A DNA stretch of 64,000 nt from Burkholderiaceae bacterium (GCA_026125795.1 JAHCKM010000001.1:1054001-1118000), one strand, 5' to 3'; counted from the first letter of the stretch, positions 38,279-47,972 are shown. The notes: generated by a model not told the origin, from the letters alone. Numbers and translations are program-made.

Positions 38279-39953
38279 TGGTAAACAACGTGCCAACCTA
38301 CAGGCCCAGACAATGGACTGGGAGGCCAAAGAGGTCGCTGCATTCCTGAAGAAGGCGCCGGAGCGCAAGGAGCAGTTCCACACCATCGGAGACTTCCCGG
38401 TCAAGCGTACCTACACCGCCGCCGACATCGCCGACACCCCGATCGAGGACATCGGCCTGCCCGGCCGCTACCCCTTCACGCGTGGCCCGTACCCGACGAT
38501 GTATCGCAGCCGCAACTGGACGATGCGCCAGATCGCGGGCTTCGGCACCGGCGAGGACACCAACAAGCGCTTCAAGTACCTGATCGAGCAGGGTCAGACC
38601 GGCATCTCGACCGACTTCGACATGCCCACGCTGATGGGATACGACTCCGACCACCCGATGAGTGACGGCGAGGTCGGGCGCGAGGGCGTGGCCATCGACA
38701 CCCTGGCCGACATGGAGGCGCTGCTCGCCGACATCGACCTCGAGAAAATATCGGTGTCGCTGACCATCAACCCGACGGCCTGGATCCTGCTGGCGATGTA
38801 CGTGGCGCTGGGCGAGAAGCGCGGCTACGACCTGAACAAGTTGTCGGGCACGGTGCAGGCCGACATCCTGAAGGAGTACATGGCGCAGAAGGAATACATC
38901 TACCCGATCGCACCCTCGGTGCGCATTGTGCGCGACATCATCACGTACAGCGCCAAGAACCTGAAACGCTACAACCCGATCAACATCTCGGGCTACCACG
39001 TCAGCGAGGCCGGCTCGTCGCCTCTGCAGGAGGCGGCTTTCACGCTCGCGAACCTGATCACCTACGTCGAGGAAGTGGCCAAGACCGGCATGCACGTCGA
39101 CGAGTTCGCACCACGCCTGGCCTTCTTCTTCGTCTCGCAGGGTGACTTCTTCGAGGAGGTGGCGAAGTTCCGCGCCCTGCGCCGCTGCTACGCCAAGATC
39201 ATGAAGGAACGCTTCGGCGCGAAGAACCCGGAGTCCATGCGGCTGCGCTTTCACTGTCAGACGGCAGCAGCGACGTTGACCAAGCCGCAGTACATGGTGA
39301 ACGTCATCCGCACCTCGCTGCAGGCGCTGTCGGCCGTGCTCGGCGGAGCGCAATCGCTGCACACCAACGGCTACGACGAGGCCTTCGCGATCCCGACCGA
39401 GGACGCGATGAAGATGGCGTTGCGCACGCAGCAGATCATCGCCGAGGAGAGCGGCGTCGCCGATGTGATCGACCCGCTGGGCGGCAGCTATTACGTGGAA
39501 GCGCTGACCACCGATTACGAGAGGAAGATCTTCGAGATCCTCGACGAGGTCGACAAGCGCGGCGGCGCGGTGAAGCTGATCGAGCAGGGCTGGTTCCAGA
39601 AGCAGATCGCGGACTTCGCCTACGAAACCGCGCTGCGCAAGCAGTCCGGCGAGAAGCCGGTGATCGGGGTGAACCGATTCGTCGAGAACGAAGAGGATGT
39701 CAAGATCGAGATCCACCCGTACGACAACACGACCGCCGAGCGCCAGATCTCCCGTACGCGTCGCGTTCGGGCCGAACGCGACGAGGCCAAAGTGCAGGCG
39801 ATGTTGGACCAGCTGGTGGCCGTGGCCAAGGACGAGTCGCAGAACATGATGCCCCTGACCATCGAACTCGTGAAGGCCGGCGCAACGATGGGTGACATCG
39901 TGGAGAAGCTCAAGGGAATCTGGGGCACCTACCGCGAGACGCCGGTTTTCTGA
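38265..39953 (+). CDS. hcmA: 2-hydroxyisobutyryl-CoA mutase large subunit
   Basis: A 562-residue acyl-CoA mutase large subunit, the length known for HcmA. The residues reported to separate this mutase from methylmalonyl- and isobutyryl-CoA mutases are present: Ile90 in [12 protein letters not shown] and Asp117 in [10 protein letters not shown]. These positions are Tyr or Phe at 90 in the other mutases. [28 protein letters not shown] and [10 protein letters not shown] are general family motifs. It makes 3-hydroxybutyryl-CoA, which the dehydrogenase at 44273 can oxidise. Confidence 0.9.
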   Translation: MNWLDGKQRANLQAQTMDWEAKEVAAFLKKAPERKEQFHTIGDFPVKRTYTAADIADTPIEDIGLPGRYPFTRGPYPTMYRSRNWTMRQIAGFGTGEDTNKRFKYLIEQGQTGISTDFDMPTLMGYDSDHPMSDGEVGREGVAIDTLADMEALLADIDLEKISVSLTINPTAWILLAMYVALGEKRGYDLNKLSGTVQADILKEYMAQKEYIYPIAPSVRIVRDIITYSAKNLKRYNPINISGYHVSEAGSSPLQEAAFTLANLITYVEEVAKTGMHVDEFAPRLAFFFVSQGDFFEEVAKFRALRRCYAKIMKERFGAKNPESMRLRFHCQTAAATLTKPQYMVNVIRTSLQALSAVLGGAQSLHTNGYDEAFAIPTEDAMKMALRTQQIIAEESGVADVIDPLGGSYYVEALTTDYERKIFEILDEVDKRGGAVKLIEQGWFQKQIADFAYETALRKQSGEKPVIGVNRFVENEEDVKIEIHPYDNTTAERQISRTRRVRAERDEAKVQAMLDQLVAVAKDESQNMMPLTIELVKAGATMGDIVEKLKGIWGTYRETPVF

Positions 39954-39964
39954 CCCCCTGCCCC

Positions 39965-40229
39965 ATGTTGGCATCCAGCCCCCTGTCGCGCGCCGAAGTT
40001 CGCCAACTCGAATCGGCCGTTCGTCGAGCATCGGACGCCGCAGCGGCTGAACGGCTGCTCGCTCACAGCATGCGCAAGGGGCACGACAAGCTGGCGTTGC
40101 ACCGCTACCCTGTACAGGCTCGATGCTGTGCGGTGCGCGCCGTACGAGGCCTACTGTCAGCAGGTCGCTGGACGGCTCCCGGACGCGGTGTTCAACCGCG
40201 TCCTGCGGCAGGCGGGCTGGATTGCCTGA
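39965..40229 (+). pseudogene. Possible small gene with a one-base frameshift
   Basis: From ATG 39965 a Glu/Arg/Ala-rich helix is encoded (LSRAEVRQLESAVRRASDAAAAERLL). Near 40110, at TACCCTG, the sensible sequence moves to the next frame (LYRLDAVRCAPYEAYCQQVAG ... FNRVLRQAGWIA) and ends at 40229. Removing one base would give a protein of about 87 residues. I do not recognise it. It fills the gap between hcmA and the first adenosyltransferase gene. Confidence 0.3.
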
Positions 40230-40260
40230 AGGTTGGAAAGATGCGCTAAGGAGCAAAGGT

Positions 40261-40839
40261 ATGGGCAGCGACAACATTGGGCGTGTCGGTCACCACGGCG
40301 ACGAACGTATGACGACACTCGCCGGCGGCACGTGCGTCGAGAAGAACAGCCCGTACATCGAAGCTATCGGGATCGTAGATGAACTGAACAGCCTCATCGG
40401 CATGGCGATCGCGTCCGAGTGTGGATCCGATGTACGCTTCGTGCTATCGGAGACGCAGGAAGATCTCATGGCTCTGGCCTTCGAGCTGTCGGCTCCAGGC
40501 AGCGTTGTCCTGACCTCCACCTCGCTGCATCGCGTCGAAGCGGAGCTTGGCAGGCGGGTGGCAGACTTGCCGGCCGCCGCCGGCGTCGTGCTGCCGCGTG
40601 GCGTGATGGCCGCTGCAATGTGCTTCAAGGCAAGAGCAACCTGTCGAACCCTCGAGCGGGAACTCGTTGGCCTTGCGGAAGACGATCACGACGCTTGCGC
40701 TGCATCTGTCCGCCTGCCATATGTCAATCGCCTGGCCGATCTCCTGCAGGCGCTGGCCCGTACGGTGAATTGCCGCGCCAACGCGGAGGCGATTGCCCGG
40801 GTGCCCGCGATGCAGACCGCACCGGCGACGCGAAACTGA
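40261..40839 (+). CDS. Cob(I)alamin adenosyltransferase, PduO-type, divergent
   Basis: A 192-residue protein that would make adenosylcobalamin for HcmAB. IVDELNSLIGMA and the C-terminal RATCRTLERELV, VRLPYVNRLADLLQALAR match PduO adenosyltransferases, including the Arg/Glu residues. The N-terminal ATP-binding motif, normally TRTGDxGTTxLxxG, is altered to GRVGHHGDERMTTLAGG. AAGGAG precedes the ATG at 40261. A second copy at 43662 has a normal N-terminus but is frameshifted. Confidence 0.75.
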   Translation: MGSDNIGRVGHHGDERMTTLAGGTCVEKNSPYIEAIGIVDELNSLIGMAIASECGSDVRFVLSETQEDLMALAFELSAPGSVVLTSTSLHRVEAELGRRVADLPAAAGVVLPRGVMAAAMCFKARATCRTLERELVGLAEDDHDACAASVRLPYVNRLADLLQALARTVNCRANAEAIARVPAMQTAPATRN

Positions 40840-40849
40840 GGCAACCCGT

Positions 40850-42604
40850 ATGCGTCCGAGCTCGGTCGGCGGGAACAGCGCTGCGGCCGTGATCGCGCGC
40901 ACGCTCAAGGCGCGCGGCGTCGATCGCGTGTTCGGCCTGTGTGGCGGGCACATCATGCCGATCTGGATGCGTCTTGACGCAGAGGGCATCGGGATTGTCG
41001 ACGTGCGCGACGAACGGGCCGCGGTGTACATGGCCCATGCCTACGGCGAGTTGAGCGGCAAGCCTGGAGTGGCGCTCGTGACTGCCGGCCCAGGTGTCAC
41101 CAACGCCATGACCGGTATCGCGAACGCCCATGTGGCGAGGGCTCCCGTGCTGGTGCTGTCGGGCGTGGCTCCGCAACCTCAGTTCGACCGCGGCGCGCTG
41201 CAAGACCTCGACCACGTTCGCATGCTGCGTGAGGTCACGCGCTACGCGCGGAGCGTGCGGCAGGCCGCGCACGTGCCGCGCTCCCTCGACGAGGCATTTG
41301 CAGCCGCCGCAGGTGAGTCTGGCGGCGAGCCCGGCCCCGTCTTCCTTGACTTCCCGACAGACGTCTTGCGCGCCGAGGTGCCAGGTGTGCTTCAGATGGA
41401 TGAGCACGTGAGGCCTCACGTGCGCCGCGAGATTCCGCCGGATCCGGCGGCCATCGAGCAGGCAGCGGCGCTGCTTCGCCAGGCGCGCCGCCCGCTCGTC
41501 ATCGGAGGTCGCGGCGCCCGCGGAGCGCGTGGCGAGCTGGAGGCATTTCTCGAGACCTCCGGCGCCGTGTTCCTGGACACCGGCGAGTGCAAGGGCCTCT
41601 TGCCGGAGGACCACCCGGCGATCGTCAGCGCGATGCGCGGCACGGCGATGGCCGAGGCGGACGTCGTTGTCACCCTCGGCCGCAAGCTCGACTTTCAGCT
41701 TGGCTATGGCTCGCCGGCCGTTTTCCCCGCGGCGCGCTGGCTGCGCATCGCCGATACGGCAACCGAACTGCGCGACAACCGGCGCGGCGAGGGCGAGATC
41801 TTCGCGTCACCCCGCCTCGCACTGCGTACATTGACCGCGGCCGGGCCGAGCCTCGCCGCCTCCATCGACCAGGAGTGGCGCGACCGTCTGCGGGCGGGTC
41901 ACGCCGAGAGGTCGGCCAAGCTTAGTCGCTCGACGGCCGCAGCGGATGACGGCAGCGACGGGTATATGCATCCGAACCGCCTTATCGCCGAGGTCCAGCG
42001 CGCCATTGGAGACGACGCGGTCGTCGTCGCAGACGGCGGCGACTTTCTCGCTTTCGCGCGCGTCGGCATTCGCTGCAGTACCTACCTCGATCCTGGAGCC
42101 CTCGGTTGCATTGGCGTGGGCACCTCGTTTGGGATCGGAGCCGCGCTCGCGGCCCCAGGTCGCACCGTGGCGGTCTTGACCGGAGACGGGTCCTTCGGCT
42201 TCAACGCCATGGAGATCGACACGGCGGCACGCCACGGCGTGCCGGTGCTGGTGGTCGTGGCCAACAACGGTGCCTGGCAGATCGAAGTGCACGACCAGAC
42301 GATGACGCACGGCCAGGTGGTCGGCACGCGCCTGCAACGGGCGGACCATGCCGCGATGGCACGCGCATTCAACGCGCACGGTGAACGCGTCGAGAGGGCC
42401 GCCGATCTTCCGATGGCGCTCGAGCGCGCACTTGCTGCGCTCAAGGAAGGACGACCAGCGCTGTTGGATGTGCTGGTGAGTGGTGACGCGATGTCATCCG
42501 ACGCGAAGACGGGGCTCGCCTGGGTGCCAGATCTGCAGCCGCTGGCCGCCTGGGACGTCGCGGAGCGGCGATGGCGCGCGGGTGATGCACCCTCGGAATC
42601 GTGA
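40850..42604 (+). CDS. ThDP-dependent 2-hydroxyacyl-CoA lyase candidate
   Basis: A 584-residue ThDP enzyme. The catalytic Glu is Glu55 ([14 protein letters not shown]); the cofactor motif is intact, GDGSFGFN at 445-452 and NNGAW at 472-476. It has the family Pyr-central-PP domain order and a C-terminal extension of about 40 residues ([30 protein letters not shown]). Bacterial 2-hydroxyisobutyryl-CoA lyases, known from actinobacteria, belong here and split the CoA ester to acetone and formyl-CoA. Acetolactate synthase or oxalyl-CoA decarboxylase are alternatives, but the setting inside an hcm operon favours the lyase. It starts 10 bp after the adenosyltransferase. Confidence 0.7.
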   Translation: MRPSSVGGNSAAAVIARTLKARGVDRVFGLCGGHIMPIWMRLDAEGIGIVDVRDERAAVYMAHAYGELSGKPGVALVTAGPGVTNAMTGIANAHVARAPVLVLSGVAPQPQFDRGALQDLDHVRMLREVTRYARSVRQAAHVPRSLDEAFAAAAGESGGEPGPVFLDFPTDVLRAEVPGVLQMDEHVRPHVRREIPPDPAAIEQAAALLRQARRPLVIGGRGARGARGELEAFLETSGAVFLDTGECKGLLPEDHPAIVSAMRGTAMAEADVVVTLGRKLDFQLGYGSPAVFPAARWLRIADTATELRDNRRGEGEIFASPRLALRTLTAAGPSLAASIDQEWRDRLRAGHAERSAKLSRSTAAADDGSDGYMHPNRLIAEVQRAIGDDAVVVADGGDFLAFARVGIRCSTYLDPGALGCIGVGTSFGIGAALAAPGRTVAVLTGDGSFGFNAMEIDTAARHGVPVLVVVANNGAWQIEVHDQTMTHGQVVGTRLQRADHAAMARAFNAHGERVERAADLPMALERALAALKEGRPALLDVLVSGDAMSSDAKTGLAWVPDLQPLAAWDVAERRWRAGDAPSES

Positions 42605-42605
42605 G

Positions 42606-43628
42606 ATGACCGCCGCACTCAACGTGATTTCCTACGAAGGGACATGTCCTGCGCTCGCCGCGAATCCCGTGGCGGCGCTGCCTGGCCACGCGGTCGTCGG
42701 CAGGGTGACGCTTGGTGTCAATGCATGGCTCGGTGCGGGCTCGGTCATTCGCGCGGATGGCCACTACGTGCGCATTGGCGACGCGCTGCACATGGGCCGA
42801 GCCGCGACGATTCATATCGCTCATGCGGTCTATCCAACACTGGTCGGGGACCGCGTGTGTATCGGTGCCGATGCAGTCGTGCACGCTTGTACCGTCGGAG
42901 ACGACGTCGTCGTCGAGAAAGGAGCCGTGATTCTCGACGGCGCGACGGTGGGAGCCGGCAGCGTCATCGAGGCGGGCAGCATCGTCTACCCGCGAAGCAA
43001 GCTGGAGCCAGGTACCTTGTACGCTGGCCGCCCTGCCGTCCTAGTGCGGGCGCTGAATGCACACGAACGTCTGGCACGCGCCGAATTGCAGCGTGCGAGC
43101 AATGTGGCTGCCGATGCGACTTGGACGTGCCAGCCACATGCCACGCAAGCGGCTCCGAACGCGTTTGTTGCTGGTACGTGTGACCTCGCAGGCGGCGTGC
43201 AACTGGCAGACGGCGCAAGCGTGTGGTTTGGATCCCGCCTTGACGGGCGAGTGGCGACGATTTCCATCGGCAGGCTCTGCAATGTGCAGGACAACTCGCT
43301 GCTTCGCGCGGGACCCCAAGGGATGGCGTTGGGCGATGAAACAACCATCGGCCACAACGTGCAACTGCTGGAGTGCAACGTGGGCGCGCGTTGCCTGGTC
43401 GGCATTGGAAGCCGAATTGCACGTGACACCACGATTGATGACGACACCTTCGTTGCTGGTGGCTGCATTACGGAGCCCGGTCAGCACTTGTCCGGGGGAC
43501 TTGTGTGGGGAGGCGACCCTGCTAGGCCCATCGGCCAGATGAACGAGGCGAAGCGCGCGGCGATCCTGAATATCGCGACCGTCTACGCCGCCTACGCAGA
43601 TGCCTTGCGCGCCGGCGTACCTGGCTGA
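42606..43628 (+). CDS. Tandem gamma-carbonic-anhydrase-like hexapeptide protein
   Basis: A 340-residue protein with two left-handed beta-helix domains: residues about 20-150 (VTLGVNAWLGAGSVIRADGHYVRIG ... GTLYAGRPAVLVR) and about 185-330 (ADGASVWFGSRLDGRVATISIGRLCNVQDN ... LVWGGDPARPIGQM). Family members are usually one domain of about 170-200 residues. The zinc His set is incomplete in each half: domain 1 has GAD where IGH is expected but keeps VVH; domain 2 keeps IGH but has LLE where LHG is expected. PaaY-type relatives are CoA thioesterases, so salvage of dead-end CoA esters is one idea. It begins 2 bp after the lyase stop. Confidence 0.7.
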   Translation: MTAALNVISYEGTCPALAANPVAALPGHAVVGRVTLGVNAWLGAGSVIRADGHYVRIGDALHMGRAATIHIAHAVYPTLVGDRVCIGADAVVHACTVGDDVVVEKGAVILDGATVGAGSVIEAGSIVYPRSKLEPGTLYAGRPAVLVRALNAHERLARAELQRASNVAADATWTCQPHATQAAPNAFVAGTCDLAGGVQLADGASVWFGSRLDGRVATISIGRLCNVQDNSLLRAGPQGMALGDETTIGHNVQLLECNVGARCLVGIGSRIARDTTIDDDTFVAGGCITEPGQHLSGGLVWGGDPARPIGQMNEAKRAAILNIATVYAAYADALRAGVPG

Positions 43629-43661
43629 AGGCCGGAACCGAACGCACTGCTGCGGGACACC

Positions 43662-44220
43662 ATGGGAAAGCGACTCACAAGCATCGTCACTCGCACAGGG
43701 GACGGCGGGACTACCGGTTTGGGCGATGGCAGTCGTCTGAGCAAGACGGCACCCCCGTGTCATGGCAATGGGCGACGTCGACGAACTCAACTCAGCCGTC
43801 GGGATGTTGCTGGCCATTGGCCTTAACGGCGACGAGGATCTGCAAACCCCCACGCTGCTGCGAGCTGTCCAGCAAGACTTGCTTGACTTGGGTGGCGAAC
43901 TGAGCATCCCCGGTTACACGTTGTTGAAGGCAGACCGCGTCGCAGCCCTCGACGACTGGCTGCGGTTGGCCAACGCAAGGCTGCCGCGACTCGAGGAGTT
44001 CATCTTGCCTGGCGGTTCACTGGCCGCGGCCCAGGCGCACGTGGTGCGAACCGTGTGCCGTCGTGCTGAGCGTGCTGTGGTGGCGCTGGCGGAACACGAA
44101 TCTGTCAATGCCTCCGTGCTGCAGTACCTCAATCGGCTTTCCGACCTCATGTTCGTGTTGGCGCGACTCCTGAATCGTGTGGCCGGCGGTGTCGACGAGC
44201 AGTGGGACAGGACCCGCTGA
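43662..44220 (+). pseudogene. Cob(I)alamin adenosyltransferase (PduO-type) with +1 frameshift
   Basis: The ATG at 43662 opens a perfect PduO N-terminus, ITRTGDGGTTGLGDGSR-like (here IVTRTGDGGTTGLGDGSRL), ending KTAPP at a run of five C near 43751. The rest, VMAMGDVDELNSAVGML to EQWDRTR, continues in the next frame and is also canonical (FILPGGSLAAAQAHVVRTVCRRAERAV). Removing one C restores the whole protein. The shift is either a sequencing error in the C run or a real recent loss, which would leave the divergent copy at 40261 as the only adenosyltransferase here. Confidence 0.8.
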
Positions 44221-44272
44221 ACTTTCGCAGGCATTGCTGACCTAGCTTTCCTATTAACTGAAGATCGGTTCA

Positions 44273-45130
44273 ATGACAAGCTCTCCAAATTCCATCGGCG
44301 TAATCGGCGCAGGCACCATGGGCAACGGAATCGCGCAGGTTTGTGCGGCAGCCGGCCTCAACGTGACGATGCTTGACATCAATGACGCATCGCTGAAGCG
44401 CGGTATGGAAGCCATAGTGCGCAATCTCGATCGCATGGTGGCAAAGGAGAAGCTGACCGCCAGCGATCGTGATGCCGCGCTCGCGCGAATCTCAACCGGT
44501 GTGGACTACGGAGCGCTTCGCATGGCCGATCTGGTGGTCGAGGCGGCGACCGAGAACCTGGACCTGAAGTTGAAGATCCTTCGCCAAGTTGGCGGATCCG
44601 TAGGCAAGGATGCCGTGATCGCGACGAACACGTCGTCGATCTCGATCACCCAACTGGGCGCGGTCCTTGACCAGCCCGAGCGCTTTATCGGCATTCACTT
44701 CTTCAACCCAGTGCCGCTCATGGCCTTGATGGAGGTGATTCGCGGGGTACAGACCTCGGATGCAACCCATGCAACAACGCTGGACTTTGCCAAGAAGATT
44801 GGCAAGTCGCCGATCACGGTCCGCAACAGCCCGGGATTCGTGGTCAATCGTGTACTGTGTCCGATGATCAACGAAGCCATCTTCGTGCTGCAGGAAGGCT
44901 TGGCCACCGCGGAGGATATCGATGCGGGCATGCGCCTCGGCTGCAATCATCCGATCGGCCCCCTGGCCCTCGCCGACATGATTGGACTCGACACGCTCCT
45001 GTCGATCATGCAGGTACTTCACGATGAGTTCGGCGACCCCAAATACCGGCCGGCACCTCTGCTGAGAGAGACGGTGGCCGCCGGGCGCCTCGGCCGAAAG
45101 AGCCGTCAGGGGTTCTACAACTACGCCTGA
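44273..45130 (+). CDS. 3-hydroxybutyryl-CoA dehydrogenase
   Basis: A 285-residue HBD/PaaH-type enzyme that oxidises (S)-3-hydroxybutyryl-CoA to acetoacetyl-CoA with NAD. Motifs: GVIGAGTMGNGIAQ near residue 9, ATNTSSISI near 122 (Ser), GIHFFNPVPLM near 145 (His) and NSPGFVVNRVLCPM near 195 (Asn). It is the last gene of the hcm operon and completes the route from mutase product to central metabolism. Confidence 0.9.
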   Translation: MTSSPNSIGVIGAGTMGNGIAQVCAAAGLNVTMLDINDASLKRGMEAIVRNLDRMVAKEKLTASDRDAALARISTGVDYGALRMADLVVEAATENLDLKLKILRQVGGSVGKDAVIATNTSSISITQLGAVLDQPERFIGIHFFNPVPLMALMEVIRGVQTSDATHATTLDFAKKIGKSPITVRNSPGFVVNRVLCPMINEAIFVLQEGLATAEDIDAGMRLGCNHPIGPLALADMIGLDTLLSIMQVLHDEFGDPKYRPAPLLRETVAAGRLGRKSRQGFYNYA

Positions 45131-45157
45131 ATTCACCAGGCGCGCACGAGACCTTAT

Positions 45158-45261
45158 TGGTGGCGCGATGTCATCCGACGCGAAGACGGGGCTTGCCTGG
45201 GTGCCGGATCTGCAGCCGCTGTCCGCTTGGGACGTCGCGGAGCGGCGATGGCGCGCGGGTG
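45158..45261 (+). repeat. Second copy of the 3' end of the lyase gene
   Basis: These 104 bp match 42481-42584 with five mismatches, including the [18 protein letters not shown] and [12 protein letters not shown] codons. The copy stops exactly where it meets a truncated gene on the other strand (GTG GCT TGT at 45262). It is a scar of a duplication or recombination at the end of the operon. Confidence 0.9.
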
Positions 45262-46223
45262 TGGCTTGTGAACCGGGCGACGCGGATATCGGCTCTGAAC
45301 GAGCCCTCAATACCCGTGTCGCTGAAGTCGACGGAACTCCATGCCAGCAGGAAGTTGCCGTCGGTGGACGCCGCCAGCTCCATGCGGCCGCTGTCTAGAC
45401 CGCCTTGGAAGGAGACGGGACTGGTGACCAAACTGCCTGGGACCACCGCCCCGAGACCCCAGCCCCCGTTGCTGCGTGAGTAGTAGCTGCTCCCCGCTGC
45501 CGTCGTCCGTTCGATGCCCTCTGCGACGACGAAGGCCACGAGCGCGTTGCCTGTGCCGTCCAGCAATGCCACCGGATCGATGTACTGCACGATGCCTGCG
45601 GGATCTTGCGCGATCTCGGCTTCCGGCAGCCACGTTCCACTGACGGGGTCGAGGAAGCGTCCGCGAACCTCAAGCGTGAGGCTGGCACCCTTTGGAACCG
45701 CGTACACGGCGAGCGCTGCGCCGCTGGTGGTATCGGCGACCACGCGCGGGAGATAACTGTTGGCGTTCAGCAGCAACGGGACGGTCCACTTGCCCGCGCC
45801 GGCGTCGAAGCGCGCGCTCATCACCCGGCCGATCGGCGGCGGCGGCAGGCTCGGGTTCTCGTGCCATACGACCACCGCGTTGCCACTGGGGTCGACCGCG
45901 AGGTCGAAGTCGTTGATATCAGCGCTGCTCGAGATGCTGATCGGGCTGCCCCACGCGGCTGTGGCGGCGCGGTAGCGGTTGGCCCAGAGCTTGCCAAGAT
46001 TGCCGTCGACGCCCATCCAGACAGCGAAGCCACCGCCGTTGGCGCTGCGCGCCACGCGCAGGCTGAAGGGATCGCCGCTCGCGCCGCTGTCGATCGATAG
46101 CGGCGTGCCCACGACCAGTTGCGCTGGTGCTGGGGGCGGCTGTGTCGAGCCCGGAGCAGGCGTGGGTGCCGGCATGGAACTCGGCGGCGATGCGCCGTCG
46201 CTGCCCCCACCGCAACCGCTTAT
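45262..46223 (-). pseudogene. Remnant of a secreted lipoprotein gene, both ends lost
   Basis: On the minus strand an open frame runs from ISGCGGGSDGASPPSS at 46223 (Cys and Gly run typical of a lipoprotein after the lipobox) through about 320 residues of repeats such as GNAVVVWHENP, GNALVAFVV, DGNFLLAWSS, a beta-propeller-like pattern. The stop at 46224 removes the signal peptide. At 45262 the frame runs into the antisense of the duplicated lyase tail. Without export signal or native end it is unlikely to be functional. Confidence 0.6.
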
Positions 46224-46593
46224 CTAGACAAACACTGCAACGCAGCCCGCACGCAGCATCGCCGCGGGAGCCGCCCCGATGAGGCGGTCAGAATCCCTTC
46301 GCTTGCCACGCGCATGGCAGCCTCCGCACGCGCACGGTGTCCCGCGGCACCGACAGGGCAATTTGCGCGCCTGTGGCATCCCGCACACACCCGATGCGCA
46401 GTGCTGTCGCGCTCGGCCGTCTTCTGCTTTAGGTCTACTGCTCGGCGGCGTTGCATTGCACACGCCCGGTTGGCCAGCAGCGGCGTGTGATGGAGCGGCA
46501 CAGTTGTTCCAGTGCCGGTTCGCCGGCGCCGCCGAGCTCGGCCGTGTGCAGGTTCAGATCCTGAATGTCGGCATGGTCCTGGGCTCGGGCTAG
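46224..46593. other. Intergenic region left of the first attachment copy
   Basis: No gene or complete tRNA is visible in 370 bp. The 5' half of a tRNA-Arg that would match the 3' end at 46594 is not present immediately upstream. Confidence 0.4.
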
Positions 46594-46622
46594 CGTGGGT
46601 TCGAATCCTGCCAGCCGCGCCA
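46594..46622 (+). repeat. Attachment-site copy 1: tRNA-Arg 3' end
   Basis: The 29 bases CGTGGGTTCGAATCCTGCC plus AGCCGCGCCA form the T-arm, acceptor strand and CCA of a tRNA. The same 29 bases recur at 56052-56080 and 58919-58947. An integrase gene ends 67 bp to the right and a terminator lies between, the usual layout of an element inserted at a tRNA 3' end. Confidence 0.75.
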
Positions 46623-46628
46623 CCTATC

Positions 46629-46660
46629 AAGGACTTGGATCGCAAGATCCAAGTCCTTTT
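46629..46660 (+). terminator. Rho-independent terminator after attachment copy 1
   Basis: A perfect 13-bp stem, AAGGACTTGGATC with its complement, GCAA tetraloop, followed by TT. It would end tRNA transcription and also shields the convergent integrase gene. Confidence 0.85.
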
Positions 46661-46688
46661 CGTTACTGCGGGACCGCTGCGGGACCCG

Positions 46689-47795
46689 TTATCCACAGGC
46701 GCTCTCCGCCGGCTCGACCGGCCAGCCATTGGCCACGCGCAGCACGGTGCACGACTCCTGGCGGTCCAGCACGAGATTGGCCAACCTGAGCAGGCGGCCC
46801 GCGTCGGCGCTCGCGTAGTGCCCGGACATCGAGTGCTCGGGGTGCCCGAGCAGCGCCGAACGGTCCTCGGCCGTCACGCCTGCGGCGCGCAGCCGGCAGG
46901 CGAAGGTGTGGCGCAAGCCGTGCACGCGCATCTGCCGCAGTCCCACGGCGCGGCGCGCGTTCTGCCAGCCGGTGTTGTTCATCGAGTCGATGCGATGGCC
47001 GCGGAACGGGAACACCCAGATCGGATGCAAGCCACGCTGAGCCTGCACGATTGACCAGGCCGCGTCGTTGAGGACCACGACATGGTCACGCTTGCCCTTG
47101 AACGCCTCCGACGGCACGACGAAGACGCTGCGGCCGAGTTCGGGCAGCGGGGCCTCCCAGGTCCACTGCAGGCCGCACACGTTGTTGTCGCGCAGGCCTG
47201 TGTTGATCGCGAACAGCGCCATGCGCTGCAGGTGTGGCGGCAGGCGCGGGAACAGGCGATCCTGCTCGGCCCAGGTGATCGGGTAGGGCGCCCGCCTGGA
47301 CTCCGGCAGCATCGTGATCAGCGGCGGGACGCCGGTCAAACATGGGGTCCCGTCGGCATCGCGGTACGAGCGGGCCGCGCGGTTGAGGATGGCGCGCACG
47401 ATCTCCAGGCTGCGGTTGATCGTCGTGGCGCTTGCGCCAGCGGCCACGCGCGAGGCGACGAAGGGCGCGAGCGTCGCATCGTGCACCTGGTATGGCTCCA
47501 GGTCACCGACGTGCGGCAGCAGCAGGCGCACATGAACCTGCATCGTCGCCAGGCTGCGCCGCTCGTGCCTCTGGGCCAGGTAGCGGCCGGCGCAGTCGCG
47601 GAAGAGGGGGCGGGCGTGAGCGCGGCGCGCCAGCTCCATCTCGACGTGAGCGACTTCCCGCTTCAGGCGCAGTTCTGCTTGCTCGAGGGTGGTGGGGCCG
47701 AGGCGCAGGCAGATGGGCTCGCCGTGGTGGCGCTTGTCAACGTAGTAGTTGCCGTCGGCGGCGATCGTGATGCCGGGCGTGCGGGTGGCGGCCAT
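46689..47795 (-). CDS. Tyrosine-recombinase integrase (intact)
   Basis: A 368-residue phage-type integrase. Catalytic residues: Arg in NTGLRDNNVC near residue 200, HGLRHTF near 300, LGHPEHSMSGHYAS with His and the nucleophile Tyr near 335. The N-terminus MAATRTPGITIAADGNYYVDKRHHG is an arm-binding domain and is shared with the broken integrase at 56162. AGGAGG lies 6 bases before the ATG at 47795. It reads toward attachment copy 1, so it likely integrated the element spanning 46594-56052. Confidence 0.9.
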   Translation of the reverse strand: MAATRTPGITIAADGNYYVDKRHHGEPICLRLGPTTLEQAELRLKREVAHVEMELARRAHARPLFRDCAGRYLAQRHERRSLATMQVHVRLLLPHVGDLEPYQVHDATLAPFVASRVAAGASATTINRSLEIVRAILNRAARSYRDADGTPCLTGVPPLITMLPESRRAPYPITWAEQDRLFPRLPPHLQRMALFAINTGLRDNNVCGLQWTWEAPLPELGRSVFVVPSEAFKGKRDHVVVLNDAAWSIVQAQRGLHPIWVFPFRGHRIDSMNNTGWQNARRAVGLRQMRVHGLRHTFACRLRAAGVTAEDRSALLGHPEHSMSGHYASADAGRLLRLANLVLDRQESCTVLRVANGWPVEPAESACG

Positions 47796-47972
47796 GAGGA
47801 ACCTCCTGTCGGGAACGAGAGGAGGAACACTGGCGATTTGCGGCACGTCGTGCAAGAACTGCGTCGAAGACCAATGACCGCTCCACCTTCGAGACCCGTT
47901 GCTCGGCAAGCTGCGACGGCGGTCTGGCGTCGAACGACCGGTTGGATACGAGTCGGATTGGTACTCCCGACC

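Noticed and set aside
38298-40277. 659-residue minus-strand frame opposite hcmA
   Set aside because: Pure antisense shadow of a strongly conserved mutase gene.
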